Assembly: GCA_025361065.1 (NCBI GenBank)
Contig: JANYAY010000080.1
Coordinates: forward strand, 1-57,137
Reading direction: 5' to 3'
DNA: 57,137 bases
Origin: Deltaproteobacteria bacterium
GTDB lineage: Bacteria > Desulfobacterota > Syntrophia > Syntrophales > Smithellaceae
Of this stretch, positions 47,965 through 57,137 are shown one piece after another. Under the pieces are notes generated by a model. That model ran no database searches and was not told the origin of the DNA. It saw nothing but the letters and a program-made list of their open reading frames with translations. How positions within the stretch are numbered: position 1 is the stretch's first letter; the number at the start of each line of letters is the position of its first letter. The position numbers were made by a program, and so were the translations under genes.

Positions 47965-49019
47965 CGTGCTGATATCAAATTCCAGCTCAAAGGAGTCCCC
48001 TTTTTTATGTCTTCTTCTGCTTTTTTGCCCAATATTTCTCGGATGTATTTTGGCGCAAGCCCCTTTCCGGGGCGGATGGAACGAATGTTGTCTTTAGTAT
48101 ATTCTTCGCCCCTTTTAATGTCTTTTACAGCGAAAAGTGAACGACGAAATGCCCGGCTGACAACTTCATTTTCCATAACCGTATAACTTACCTCGCCAAT
48201 TGCTTTTTCTACCACGCGGATGGCATCAACCATGGATTGGAACTCCTCTGGTTCAAGTGAAAAAGCACTGTCCGGACCCGGGATGGATCGCGATATCGTA
48301 AAATGCTTTTCGACAACGCAGGCCCCCAAAGCCACTGCTGCCACAGGCACGGCAATACCCAGGGTATGGTCTGACAACCCCACCGGCAGATTAAAAGCTT
48401 GAGCCAGGTGCGGGATCGTTCGCAAGTTCATCTCTTCAGGAAGGGCCGGATAGGAACTGGTGCATTTCAGCAAGACAATCTCCCTGCCGCCGGCTGCTCC
48501 AGCTGTCCGTACTGCCTCATCAATTTCAGCTAAAGTCGCCATTCCTGTGGATATGATCATTGGCTTACCTGTCCGGGCCACCCGTTGAATCAAAGGAAGA
48601 TCTATCAATTCCGGTGAAGCGATTTTATAGGCGGGCACGTCCATTTTCTCGAGAAAATCGACGGCGGTATGATCAAAAGGAGAAGAAAAAAAATCTAAAC
48701 CGACACTGTTGGCAATTTCCTTCAGTTGCGGCTGCCACTCCCAAGGAGTATATGCCTCTTTGTATAAATCGTAAAGTATTTGTCCTTCCCAGATTGTCCC
48801 TTTACCTGTCTGGAAATACTCGTTGTCACAGTTCATCGTAATCGTGTCAGGTGTATATGTCTGAATCTTTATGGCATTGGCACCCGCTGCTTTAGCTGCA
48901 TGGACGATCCGGACAGCCTGCTGGAAATCCTGATTATGGTTGGCGGACATCTCAGCTATTATGTATACGGGTTGCTTGCCGCCGATTTTACTGTTCCCGA
49001 TCATAAATTCTTTTTTCAT
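47961..49019 (-). CDS. pseI: Pseudaminic acid synthase
   Basis: PVYIIAEMSANHNQDFQQAVRIVHAAKAAGANAIKIQTYTPDTITMNCDNEYF; GLSDHTLGIAVPVAAVALGACVVEKHFTISRSIPGPDSAFSLEPEEF. Confidence 0.92.
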   Translation of the reverse strand: MKKEFMIGNSKIGGKQPVYIIAEMSANHNQDFQQAVRIVHAAKAAGANAIKIQTYTPDTITMNCDNEYFQTGKGTIWEGQILYDLYKEAYTPWEWQPQLKEIANSVGLDFFSSPFDHTAVDFLEKMDVPAYKIASPELIDLPLIQRVARTGKPMIISTGMATLAEIDEAVRTAGAAGGREIVLLKCTSSYPALPEEMNLRTIPHLAQAFNLPVGLSDHTLGIAVPVAAVALGACVVEKHFTISRSIPGPDSAFSLEPEEFQSMVDAIRVVEKAIGEVSYTVMENEVVSRAFRRSLFAVKDIKRGEEYTKDNIRSIRPGKGLAPKYIREILGKKAEEDIKKGTPLSWNLISAR

Positions 49020-49798
49020 AATAATTCCTCCTCGCCCGCTCCTGCTTGCTGCAGCTCCCCTTTCCCCGCCGTCATCTCATCCCAGTTCAACCATTTTGCT
49101 GTTCCCTGGGCAATCAGATCCATTGTCTGCTCCGGTCCGATATTCATCAGGGCGTCCAGCACGGAAAGATAAGGGACGAAATCATCTTTGGCCCCCACTT
49201 GTGTATAAGCCCTAGGCTGGAAATCCTGAAAGAGCACCTCTACATCCGGCAGAGGAAACAGGCCATCGGCCAGCATATAGTCGAATGAGCCCCTGGCACA
49301 ATAGTACGTGTCCGCACAGTTTGCTCTCAATAACTCAGCTACACGGCCGGATCTCTGATCAACTGACGGGAACTCTGAGCTTAAAAGGAAGTCCCTTCTT
49401 AAACCGAGCAGTTCACTGGCCAGCTTGATAAAAGCAATATTCTGGGCAGCCAGAGAATCCGGCTTCTGCAATAGCCACTCTTGGACACGCGGTGCAACAA
49501 GTGGATAGTAACTTGCTTTGGAATAATTCTGCTGTATCCTCTTCCACATCTTCATCCGCCAGGGTAGCGTTTCATTGATCAATGCGCAATTGAGCGGTTC
49601 GCCGAAAGATACCGCTTTGTGAATGGGAACCGAATACCAATCGATTTGTCCTTTATTGACGAAAAGACGGTTCCGCTGGTGGTAACTTTGTACGGAAAAC
49701 TGAAAATCATCAAGGATAACAAATCTTTCGGATTGATAGATCAGTTCAAAGAATCCTTGCCAGGGGAGAAAGGCAGGCTGCATCATTGCTATTTTCAT
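49016..49798 (-). CDS. WbqC family protein
   Basis: MKIAMMQPAFLPWQGFFELIYQSERFVILDDFQFSVQSYHQRNRLFVNKG. Confidence 0.88.
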   Translation of the reverse strand: MKIAMMQPAFLPWQGFFELIYQSERFVILDDFQFSVQSYHQRNRLFVNKGQIDWYSVPIHKAVSFGEPLNCALINETLPWRMKMWKRIQQNYSKASYYPLVAPRVQEWLLQKPDSLAAQNIAFIKLASELLGLRRDFLLSSEFPSVDQRSGRVAELLRANCADTYYCARGSFDYMLADGLFPLPDVEVLFQDFQPRAYTQVGAKDDFVPYLSVLDALMNIGPEQTMDLIAQGTAKWLNWDEMTAGKGELQQAGAGEEELL

Positions 49799-49819
49799 TT
49801 TTTGACCGGGCGCAAAAGA

Positions 49820-50365
49820 TTACTTTTTTCTTTCACCTATTTTTTTGGCTGGACTGCCGACATAGATTCCCCAAGGTTCAACATCTTTATTCACAAAACT
49901 TGCCGCCCCAATAACAGCACCCTCGCCTATAACAATATTAGGCATTAATGTGCATCTTGCTCCGATATAAGCGTCATCATGAATGGTCAGTTTTCCATAT
50001 AATGCTTTCGATGAACCTTCGGGCAGGCCGTCAACCATTTTCAAACCTTCGCCGTGCGAATATACTGCCGACAGCAAAACGGTCCCGGTCCCAATAGACA
50101 CCCTGTCGCCAATGATTGTCTCTCCTCCGCCCCAAATAACAGTCTGAGGCTGCATATCTGAATATTGACCGATTTTAACTCCCATGCCAGCAAAGATGAA
50201 CGCGAAATCCCTGATTTTACAGTAATCTCCCAAATCCACGAGATGGGGAAACGCAATTTTAGCCAATGGATAAATGCGGACACCCACACCGCAGGATCTC
50301 AGTTTGCCCATTACATTATCACCCATTAACTCAATGTCTTTGATTTCCGCCAGCATGCTACCCAC
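49820..50365 (-). CDS. Hexapeptide acyltransferase
   Basis: IGDRVSIGTGTVLLSAVYSHGEGL; IGARCTLMPNIVIGEGAVIGAASFVNKDVEPWGIYVGSPAKKIGERKK. Confidence 0.85.
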   Translation of the reverse strand: MGSMLAEIKDIELMGDNVMGKLRSCGVGVRIYPLAKIAFPHLVDLGDYCKIRDFAFIFAGMGVKIGQYSDMQPQTVIWGGGETIIGDRVSIGTGTVLLSAVYSHGEGLKMVDGLPEGSSKALYGKLTIHDDAYIGARCTLMPNIVIGEGAVIGAASFVNKDVEPWGIYVGSPAKKIGERKK

Positions 50366-50368
50366 CTC

Positions 50369-51403
50369 CTATTGCTGTCCTAATAGTCGCCTGCGCTTTT
50401 CGACAAGGAAACTGAATTCACCGCTTTCCATCTCTTGTTTATAATCAACCAGCATATCAGCAAAAGAGTAGCGTGGTGACCATCCAAACTCTTTTCTGGC
50501 TTTGCTGTTATCATAAAAGAAAGGCTCAAGCGAATTAGGCTTTTCCGGTTTATAAATTATTTCCGATTTGCCGTGCGTCCGGCAAAACACCTTGACTATT
50601 GTCTCCACTTCTTCCCGGAGCGTTACTGCCCGGCCGGATGTTATATTGTATAAACCTGCCGCGTTACTACTCTTCAGGACCCGGACAAAAGCTTCTGTAA
50701 CATCCTTAATATAAATAATATCTCTGCCCTGATCGCAATCACCCCAAACTTCTATTGGTTTGCCGGCTATGGCATTCTCAACAAATATTTGAAAGCCCGT
50801 TTTAATCGGCTTTCCGTGCCAGAATATTTGCGTGTGCGGTCCGTATCCATACACCGGCGGCAATCTGAAAACTATTCCTTGCAGGCCGTATTTTTTCCTG
50901 TAATGTTCTAGACAGTCTTGCGCTGCACTTTCCGAAATGCTGAACATCGCGTATTCGCCATCATATTTAATGGAACGTCCATCCTCTTCGCGAACTGCTT
51001 TCCCGCACTGCCAAAGTCCCTGCGTATTGCGATGCGAACTGGCATAGATAATTTTATTGACTTGCGCTTTGCGGCAATATTCTAAAACATTGATGGTCCC
51101 GCTGACGTTAACTTCAATGTACTTTGACGGATCGTAACTTGCCGCACTTACATTGGCGGGCTGCAGTGCCGCCAGATGAATGACGGCATCGACACCGGCG
51201 CCAGGCAATTGCCGGAAATCTTCTTTTTTCGTAATATCTGTGTTGATGTACGAGATGCCTTTTTCTTCATAGTAGTCTTTCCCTGCGCCATTTATGTCGG
51301 AAGCCAGAATACTTACCCCCTCTTTTACAAGGCGATCAGCGAGATAAGTTCCGATAAAACCGGCAGCACCAAATATAATTATCATTTTGTCATCCACGCA
51401 CAC
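50369..51403 (-). CDS. NAD-dependent epimerase/dehydratase
   Basis: MIIIFGAAGFIGTYLADRLVKEGVSILASDI; extended SDR. Confidence 0.83.
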   Translation of the reverse strand: MCVDDKMIIIFGAAGFIGTYLADRLVKEGVSILASDINGAGKDYYEEKGISYINTDITKKEDFRQLPGAGVDAVIHLAALQPANVSAASYDPSKYIEVNVSGTINVLEYCRKAQVNKIIYASSHRNTQGLWQCGKAVREEDGRSIKYDGEYAMFSISESAAQDCLEHYRKKYGLQGIVFRLPPVYGYGPHTQIFWHGKPIKTGFQIFVENAIAGKPIEVWGDCDQGRDIIYIKDVTEAFVRVLKSSNAAGLYNITSGRAVTLREEVETIVKVFCRTHGKSEIIYKPEKPNSLEPFFYDNSKARKEFGWSPRYSFADMLVDYKQEMESGEFSFLVEKRRRLLGQQ

Positions 51404-51442
51404 TAAATATTAGCATAAATATTTCCCTAAATGCAGATCCCT

Positions 51443-52354
51443 TTATGTCTCCGGTGATACTGCATAACCAAATCCTGTTTTGCCATAGCCATTCCCGCAA
51501 TAAAGCATATAGTTCTTACCCTTGTGATTGAAAACAAAAGGATAACAAATCATTTCCGAATCCCAACCATTCTCTGACAAACTGATCCCGACCTTGTCAT
51601 CCATCCGCTCAAACCGCATTCCGTCATCAGACTCGGCATATCCCATTTTATAACCGCCCGACCCGATGGCGTAGCAGTACCACATGCGATAAAGATTATT
51701 TTCTTTAATTATCGAAGCCCTTGATACACGTGACTCATCCGGATATTTATAATCAACAGAGACAAGCCCTTTTCTGACCCAATGGATGCCGTCGGAAGAC
51801 TCGGCATATTTTATATTGTACTTGGGCAAGTCTTCATTTTGCCATTCGTCAGCAGAATCATACCACATTCGCCAAATGCCATTTTCAATGAGAATACAGG
51901 AAATCACCAGTATCGAGAACGGTTCTTCATTTGTTCTGCTTAAAATTGGCGCCCTTGAGTAGCGGGAGAAAGTCTTTCCGTCATCTGTGCTGATAGCCAA
52001 TCCCGATACCTCGCTGGCCCTTACAGATGACCTCTTGTTCCAGCCAAAGTAATATAAGTACCTGATACCATTATGATTTACCATATAAGTTGGACTGACA
52101 CCATTATCATCAAAACAACCAAGCTGCCCCAAACCCAAAACAGGTGTTTCACTTATTTTAATAATATTATGCAGCTCATTGATGTTAATTTCTATATATC
52201 CGATGTGGGAGCGATTCCCTGCATCCCGACCCGAGAAAAATATTCGGTAAAGATCCTCGCCAATCTGATCCGCTACCGGTAGCATAGCGTGCGTGACAAC
52301 CCAGTCATATTGACCGGCCGGTTTAAAAAGCAAACCCTTTTTGACCCAATTCAT
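51443..52354 (-). CDS. Beta-propeller glycosidase-like protein
   Basis: Repeated blade-like motifs (RMWYDSADEW, IKYAESSDGIHWVRKG, YRMWYCYAIGSGGYKMGYAESDDGMRFER), as in GH43/GH32/GH130-like propellers. Confidence 0.65.
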   Translation of the reverse strand: MNWVKKGLLFKPAGQYDWVVTHAMLPVADQIGEDLYRIFFSGRDAGNRSHIGYIEININELHNIIKISETPVLGLGQLGCFDDNGVSPTYMVNHNGIRYLYYFGWNKRSSVRASEVSGLAISTDDGKTFSRYSRAPILSRTNEEPFSILVISCILIENGIWRMWYDSADEWQNEDLPKYNIKYAESSDGIHWVRKGLVSVDYKYPDESRVSRASIIKENNLYRMWYCYAIGSGGYKMGYAESDDGMRFERMDDKVGISLSENGWDSEMICYPFVFNHKGKNYMLYCGNGYGKTGFGYAVSPET

Positions 52355-52365
52355 TTACCAACTCC

Positions 52366-53352
52366 TCAGGAAATATTATTTAAGAATATATCAACTAATT
52401 CGTTTTTACCTTGTCCGATTTCCAAATTCATAATGAAATCATCATAAGGATCGATAAAATTGCTTTTCGCCAGAATATCGGCCAATTTATCAATCTCACT
52501 TTTATCAAAAGTCTGTATAAAGCCATGATATGCTTGCGCCTGCACTGCATTCTGATGCAAGGCAATAGCCGGGGTGAATAGAGACAGTGCCTCGAATAAA
52601 GAAAGCCCCGGGGAGGCCATGACTAAATCGGCAGCAAGCATCATCTCCGCTATATTCTTTATATTTTTATAAATTTGCACATTGGCGCTTTTAGTCGCAT
52701 GTTTTGCCAAAACGTGATGAATCTCATCATTAAAATTAAAACCAGCACCTAATATTACGTCGATAAAATAATTTTCCGGCAATCCCAGCAATTCATCAAG
52801 AGCCGCAGACGTTATATTCAAGGGATCACTACCGCCAAACATAATCAATATTCTTTCAATTTTACCTGCAACACTTTTAGTCTTCTTGCTTGGCGTATAA
52901 AATTCTTTTCTCAAAACCCAGTACCGGGGCCCGAAATAGTAAAGCGTCTTTGTTTCCTCGTCAAAATACTTTATATTTTTAAAAGAGCTGCCGAAATCTG
53001 CGGTTACGGCAAGATCGGCGTATTTATTCGCGGCGGTTATGTTGGTAAAGATGGCCAGTTTCGCAGACGTTTCTTCTTTAATGCTTTTGGCAAAATCTTC
53101 CGCCACATCTATCTTGTCAATGATAACCCATTGCGGAGCAATCTTCTGGATGGTCTGCAGCAACTCATCATCATTGGTTTTACCGATAACGGTAAAGTGC
53201 GAATCCTTGATTTGATTGACGACAAAATTATCACTTTTGGTAAGAAATACTATTTCCGCCCTGCTCTTCAGCTCCTGGGCCAGGGTTACCGACTGCTGGA
53301 CATGGCCCATGCCAATTTCTTTTCCGCCGTCAGTAACAAAGGCAATTTTCAC
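52366..53352 (-). CDS. pseG: PseG UDP-sugar hydrolase (pseudaminic acid pathway)
   Basis: MKIAFVTDGGKEIGMGHVQQSVTLAQELKSRAEIVFLTKSD; adjacent to PseF/PseI genes. Confidence 0.83.
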   Translation of the reverse strand: MKIAFVTDGGKEIGMGHVQQSVTLAQELKSRAEIVFLTKSDNFVVNQIKDSHFTVIGKTNDDELLQTIQKIAPQWVIIDKIDVAEDFAKSIKEETSAKLAIFTNITAANKYADLAVTADFGSSFKNIKYFDEETKTLYYFGPRYWVLRKEFYTPSKKTKSVAGKIERILIMFGGSDPLNITSAALDELLGLPENYFIDVILGAGFNFNDEIHHVLAKHATKSANVQIYKNIKNIAEMMLAADLVMASPGLSLFEALSLFTPAIALHQNAVQAQAYHGFIQTFDKSEIDKLADILAKSNFIDPYDDFIMNLEIGQGKNELVDIFLNNIS

Positions 53353-54095
53353 TATTCACCTAATTTTTTTTGTTTTATATCTTTGTTAATTAATAATAAT
53401 TCGGGATGGCTGTCGAGGAAATCAATGATATCTTCAGCATAAAACATTTTATCTTCAGCATAGAGTTTTTTAAATATTTCGTCTACCAGATTAAAATCTT
53501 CTTGTGTATCGATCGTTAATCTGATTTCCGGCCTCGTTAACTTTTTTTCTGCGGCGAGAAACTTTATTTTGAATAATTCCGGATGTCGATAGATATATGG
53601 CGTTACGTGTTCCCGTTCATAGTTGTGTTTTGCTTCCTTGTCTACTTTTTGCAACGTCGCGCAACTGAATATCTCGGCATCCAGTCCGCGCGGGAAATAG
53701 TTGTCGACATCAATCGCCGCATAATCAACTTTTTCCGTTAAATAGTATTCAACCATAAAATCGACCAGCACCGGATCTATTAAGGGGCAATCTGCCGTAA
53801 CACGGATAATATCAGTGACAGCGAATTGTTCTGCGGCCTGCAGATAGCGCGACAATACATCATTGGCACTGCCTCGGACGCAATGACAGCCAATCTTCGT
53901 TGCATATTCGGCCAGGGCGTCGTCTTCGTTTGTATCTGGTATCGCCAGAATAATATCATCAATTTTTTGGCAGTATTGCAATCTCTCGATGACGTGAGAT
54001 ACGACTGGTTTATTACATATCTCCAGCAACACTTTTGCCGCAAGTCTCGTTGATGTCATTCTGGCCTGAATTATCACCCCGATATTTCTCGCCAT
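53352..54095 (-). CDS. pseF: Cytidylyltransferase PseF/SpsF-like
   Basis: GVIIQARMTSTRLAAKVLLEICNKPVVSHVIERLQ; VTADCPLIDP. Confidence 0.85.
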   Translation of the reverse strand: MARNIGVIIQARMTSTRLAAKVLLEICNKPVVSHVIERLQYCQKIDDIILAIPDTNEDDALAEYATKIGCHCVRGSANDVLSRYLQAAEQFAVTDIIRVTADCPLIDPVLVDFMVEYYLTEKVDYAAIDVDNYFPRGLDAEIFSCATLQKVDKEAKHNYEREHVTPYIYRHPELFKIKFLAAEKKLTRPEIRLTIDTQEDFNLVDEIFKKLYAEDKMFYAEDIIDFLDSHPELLLINKDIKQKKLGE

Positions 54096-54098
54096 TGC

Positions 54099-54743
54099 TT
54101 ATTTCTTCTCCAGAAAATACATTGCATCAACGTTGTCATTTGTTAAATATTTCATGAACTCTTCCCGCACCAGCTGCAAATTGCGGAAACGTTCGCGGTA
54201 CATCCTGGAGAAATCGCCCTTCCACATCAGTGCGTTTTGCTCCCGGTAAGGAACATTAATATACTGGTCGCAATAATATTCTGCGCCCCAGATAAACCGT
54301 TTCGAGCAGCGATATATCTCATCAAAAACGGCATTAATATCCTGGGGTGCTATGTGGATAAGCAGGCCGGATGTAAATACAATATCAAAGTAGCCGTCTT
54401 TATAAGGGATATCAAATGCCGAACCCCGAATGATGTTAATATTTTTTGTCCGGCTTTTCGCTATTTCCACAGCATACGCTTGCAGTTCAACACCATACAA
54501 ATTCGTGAACCCGGCCTTTTGCAGACAAAGCAGCTGATTGCCTATATTCGAACCTACTTCCAGAATTTTTACATCCAAAGGAATACTCCTGAGAAATATT
54601 TCATTCATATGGCTTCTCGTAAATCCATAATTCCCTATCCAGAGATTTTCCATTTCCTCTAATGTCATGCAATTTCTATCAGTGTACTGCTTACCAAATT
54701 CACCCGACCACTGCTCAATTTGTTCCGTTTTCTTCATTTCCAA
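54099..54743 (-). CDS. Pseudaminic acid biosynthesis-associated methylase
   Basis: EQIEQWSGEFGKQYTDRN; VKILEVGSNIGNQLLCLQKAGFTNLYGVELQ; context between pseF and pseC. Confidence 0.8.
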   Translation of the reverse strand: MEMKKTEQIEQWSGEFGKQYTDRNCMTLEEMENLWIGNYGFTRSHMNEIFLRSIPLDVKILEVGSNIGNQLLCLQKAGFTNLYGVELQAYAVEIAKSRTKNINIIRGSAFDIPYKDGYFDIVFTSGLLIHIAPQDINAVFDEIYRCSKRFIWGAEYYCDQYINVPYREQNALMWKGDFSRMYRERFRNLQLVREEFMKYLTNDNVDAMYFLEKK

Positions 54744-54888
54744 TCCCTTCGCGGTTTAATTAGCCCGTAAAACTAAAAGCTTCGCCATCAACGGTGCCGG
54801 CAACGACTCCTTATACCTGGCAGAAGATTTTTTAAATGTTCCGGTAGCTGTCAGGATGACACAGGCACTTGTTTTCATCAAATATTTA

Positions 54889-56049
54889 TCAGTCAAAAAA
54901 CGCCGAAATTTTCTGAATAACATAGTTTTGCTCATCGTCAGTCAATGTCGGGTACATCGGAATGCTCAGGCATTGCTGGTAAAAATCCTCCGCCACCGGC
55001 AAGTCGCCTTTTTTCCATCCCTGATTGCGATAATAAAGTTGGCAGTGAACAGGAATATAATGGACCTGCACCATTATGTTCAATTGACGGAGATAATTAA
55101 ACAGCGCATCCCGTTTTTTCGAACATACAACGTATAAATGATAGGCATGACATACGCCCTCTTTAATTTTCGGCGTTTCAATCGGCGTATTTTTGAATGC
55201 CGCATCATACCTTTGTGCTATTTGCTGTCGCTTCTTAAGATTCTGCGACGCCCTTTTCAACTGACTAATCGCAAGTGCCGCCTGAATGTCCGTAAGACGA
55301 TAATTAAAACCAAGTTCCTGCATTTCATAGTACCACGGTCCGTGATTTTCGATCCATTTGCCCGGATCCTGCTGGATGCCGTGCGTTCTGAGATTGAGCA
55401 ACCTTCGGTATAGCCGCTCATTATTGGTCGTGATCATACCGCCTTCACCCGCCGCGATATGCTTGACCGGATGAAAGGAGAAGACGGACAAGTCCGCAAA
55501 ATTTCCATTGCCACAACCTTGTTTCTCCCCTTTGCTATCCCGAAAATATCCGCCTGGCGCGTGGCACGCATCCTCAATAAGCCAGAGTCCATATTCATCG
55601 GCTAATTGTCTATAGGCTTCAAGATCGACCGGGTATCCGGCGAAATTAACAGGAATGATGCCTTTGAAGGTTTTGTGGTCGGCACCGGCAAGCAACTCTT
55701 TCACCTTGTTGATATCCAGAAGAAATGTTTCAGGATCAATATCCGCAAAAACAACTTCCCCCCTGCAGTAACGAACGCAATTAGCAGAAGCCACAAATGT
55801 AATGGGCGTGGTGATCACCTTGTCACCGGGTTTTACATTAAGAGCCATAGCACTAAGATGCAAAGCGGCTGTTCCGTTGGAGACAGTAACCGCATATTTC
55901 GCACCAACATACTCAGCAAATGCGGTTTCAAATTCTCTAATTTTAGGCCCTTGAGTCAGATTGCTTGAATGAAGGACATCGATCACAGCCTTAATGTCTT
56001 CATCAGTGACATCATGCTTACCATAAGGTATTGGATCCATAATCACCAT
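54889..56049 (-). CDS. pseC: UDP-4-amino-4,6-dideoxy-N-acetyl-beta-L-altrosamine transaminase
   Basis: IPYGKHDVTDEDIKAVIDVLHSSNLTQGPKIREFETAFAEYVGAKYAVTVSNGTAALHLSAMALNVKPGDKVITTPITFVASANCVRYCRG. Confidence 0.92.
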   Translation of the reverse strand: MVIMDPIPYGKHDVTDEDIKAVIDVLHSSNLTQGPKIREFETAFAEYVGAKYAVTVSNGTAALHLSAMALNVKPGDKVITTPITFVASANCVRYCRGEVVFADIDPETFLLDINKVKELLAGADHKTFKGIIPVNFAGYPVDLEAYRQLADEYGLWLIEDACHAPGGYFRDSKGEKQGCGNGNFADLSVFSFHPVKHIAAGEGGMITTNNERLYRRLLNLRTHGIQQDPGKWIENHGPWYYEMQELGFNYRLTDIQAALAISQLKRASQNLKKRQQIAQRYDAAFKNTPIETPKIKEGVCHAYHLYVVCSKKRDALFNYLRQLNIMVQVHYIPVHCQLYYRNQGWKKGDLPVAEDFYQQCLSIPMYPTLTDDEQNYVIQKISAFFD

Positions 56050-56140
56050 TTTTCAAAGATTTGCAGAATTTCCACTAAGAATTATATTTTTAGAATTTCG
56101 ATATTTAGAAACATTTTTTATTGGCATCAACCGTGGCGAT

Positions 56141-56175
56141 AGCTTTGCACAACTAAATAAGAAATTTCCTTTTCA
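56141..56175. repeat. Partial/decayed copy of the 4769-4898 element end
   Basis: agctttgcacaact (56141-56154) is the exact reverse complement of 4883-4896; ttccttttca follows after an extra 11 nt, matching the inner flank of the 4.8-kb copy. Confidence 0.5.
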
Positions 56176-56219
56176 TGTAACAAAATTCATAATTTATATA
56201 GTTTATCAATGCATCTCTG

Positions 56220-57032
56220 TTATTTATTTTCTCGCGCTTTCATCTGTTCAATATAGACAAGAAAAAATAAAACAACAAAACCTGCAAGGAGACATAAAAT
56301 GACGGTAATTGTAATTATCTGCTTTATCTGCGTATTGGAAGGTTGTTTAGTAATGGAAGGTGACAATAATATACCAACTGTTGCTTTTACACGCTGAAGA
56401 TTCATGACTTCTAAAGATAGATCAACATCTTTCTGAATTATGTACGCTGGATTAACAGAAATAAATGATAGTTGCCTTTTCTTCATAATATCCTTCATGT
56501 AGTTTAAAAAAATGTTATTTGTCTCCTTAGCCTCAATAAGCTTGTTTAATTTCAAATCGTTTTCTTCTTTTATTTTCGCAAGTTCTTTCTGGATTTCCGG
56601 TAAATTGCTAATGTAATCAAATATATTTTTAAAGGCTAGGGTGACAATATCTGCCGTTTTGGCATCAACAATTAAACTTACTTTGTCCGCTGATTTTTTG
56701 GAAATTGATATTGTTACACTTTTGATCGCACCCGAATTATTAGCAAATATTTTAACCTTCTTGGCATCATCAATATTTCCGACGAGCCCAACCATATTCT
56801 GGGCAGGAATTACAGGGTTGATTATTTCACTTTCGCCTCTGTAATAGCGTGGCAAAATAAAACTGACAATAGTTACTGTTACTAATGGAATAAGGAATAT
56901 ACCAAGAAAAATATTTTTCCTTTTTACAATTATTTTCCAATAATCGTAAAGATTGACTTCATCCGCGATTATTTCTGTTTTCTGGTCCATATTCATATTG
57001 CCTCCTCCTCTTTTACTGACCCGTAATGTCAA
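56220..57032 (-). CDS. Chain-length determinant (Wzz) family protein
   Basis: EVNLYDYWKIIVKRKNIFLGIFLIPLVTVTIVSFILPRYYRGESEI and C-terminal TM: two-TM Wzz topology. Confidence 0.82.
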   Translation of the reverse strand: MTLRVSKRGGGNMNMDQKTEIIADEVNLYDYWKIIVKRKNIFLGIFLIPLVTVTIVSFILPRYYRGESEIINPVIPAQNMVGLVGNIDDAKKVKIFANNSGAIKSVTISISKKSADKVSLIVDAKTADIVTLAFKNIFDYISNLPEIQKELAKIKEENDLKLNKLIEAKETNNIFLNYMKDIMKKRQLSFISVNPAYIIQKDVDLSLEVMNLQRVKATVGILLSPSITKQPSNTQIKQIITITVILCLLAGFVVLFFLVYIEQMKARENK

Positions 57033-57137
57033 AATTTCTTTAATATTTTCATTGAAACATCTATATTATTAAGCTGTTATCAGAAGAAAGTTTCCCTCCC
57101 CCATGTGAGAGTTATCCATAGCCATGCCTGCGGCCCA

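Noticed and set aside
56050-57137. JUMPStart/ops element expected upstream of an O-antigen operon
   Set aside because: I looked for ggcggtagcgt-like sequence on the coding strand in the gap upstream of pseC and at the right edge and did not see it.

Overview
The window is a large surface-polysaccharide (LPS/O-antigen type) locus. A short + strand lipid A/core block (lpxL-like acyltransferase, waaF, gmhB, waaC, small Trm112-like protein) converges on a long, nearly continuous - strand gene set (about 57.0 to 4.9 kb) carrying: Wzz-like protein; pseudaminic acid genes (pseC, pseF, pseG, pseI, methylase); flippase; polymerase; legionaminic-type genes (legC, neuD/legH, neuB/legI, neuC/legG, CMP-transferase, ptmA-like, ptmE-like); an acyl-activation island (AMP ligase, ACP, aldolase-like, VOC, GNAT, cyclase, and an apparent fusion of an ANL C-terminal subdomain to a left-handed beta-helix acyltransferase); several glycosyltransferases; a WbpG/HisH/HisF amidotransferase set; and a P. 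aeruginosa O11-like FucNAc block (wbjBCDEF-like, sugar-phosphate transferase, WbpM-like). The most unusual signals are: (1) two single-ORF cassettes placed between operon genes, each bounded by imperfect inverted repeats: a DUF559 nuclease-like ORF at 2334-2801, read in frame into GmhB, and a four-helix-bundle (S23-type) ORF at 15653-16122, whose upstream 14-bp repeats place TAG stops in all three frames next to SD-like purine tracts; (2) the acyl-activation island with the ANL-C/LbH fusion; (3) dual Pse/Leg pathways with no dedicated PseB or LegB seen, possibly fed by the FucNAc/QuiNAc dehydratases. No tRNA, rRNA or CRISPR was recognised. All family calls come from reading translations by eye; no database search was possible.
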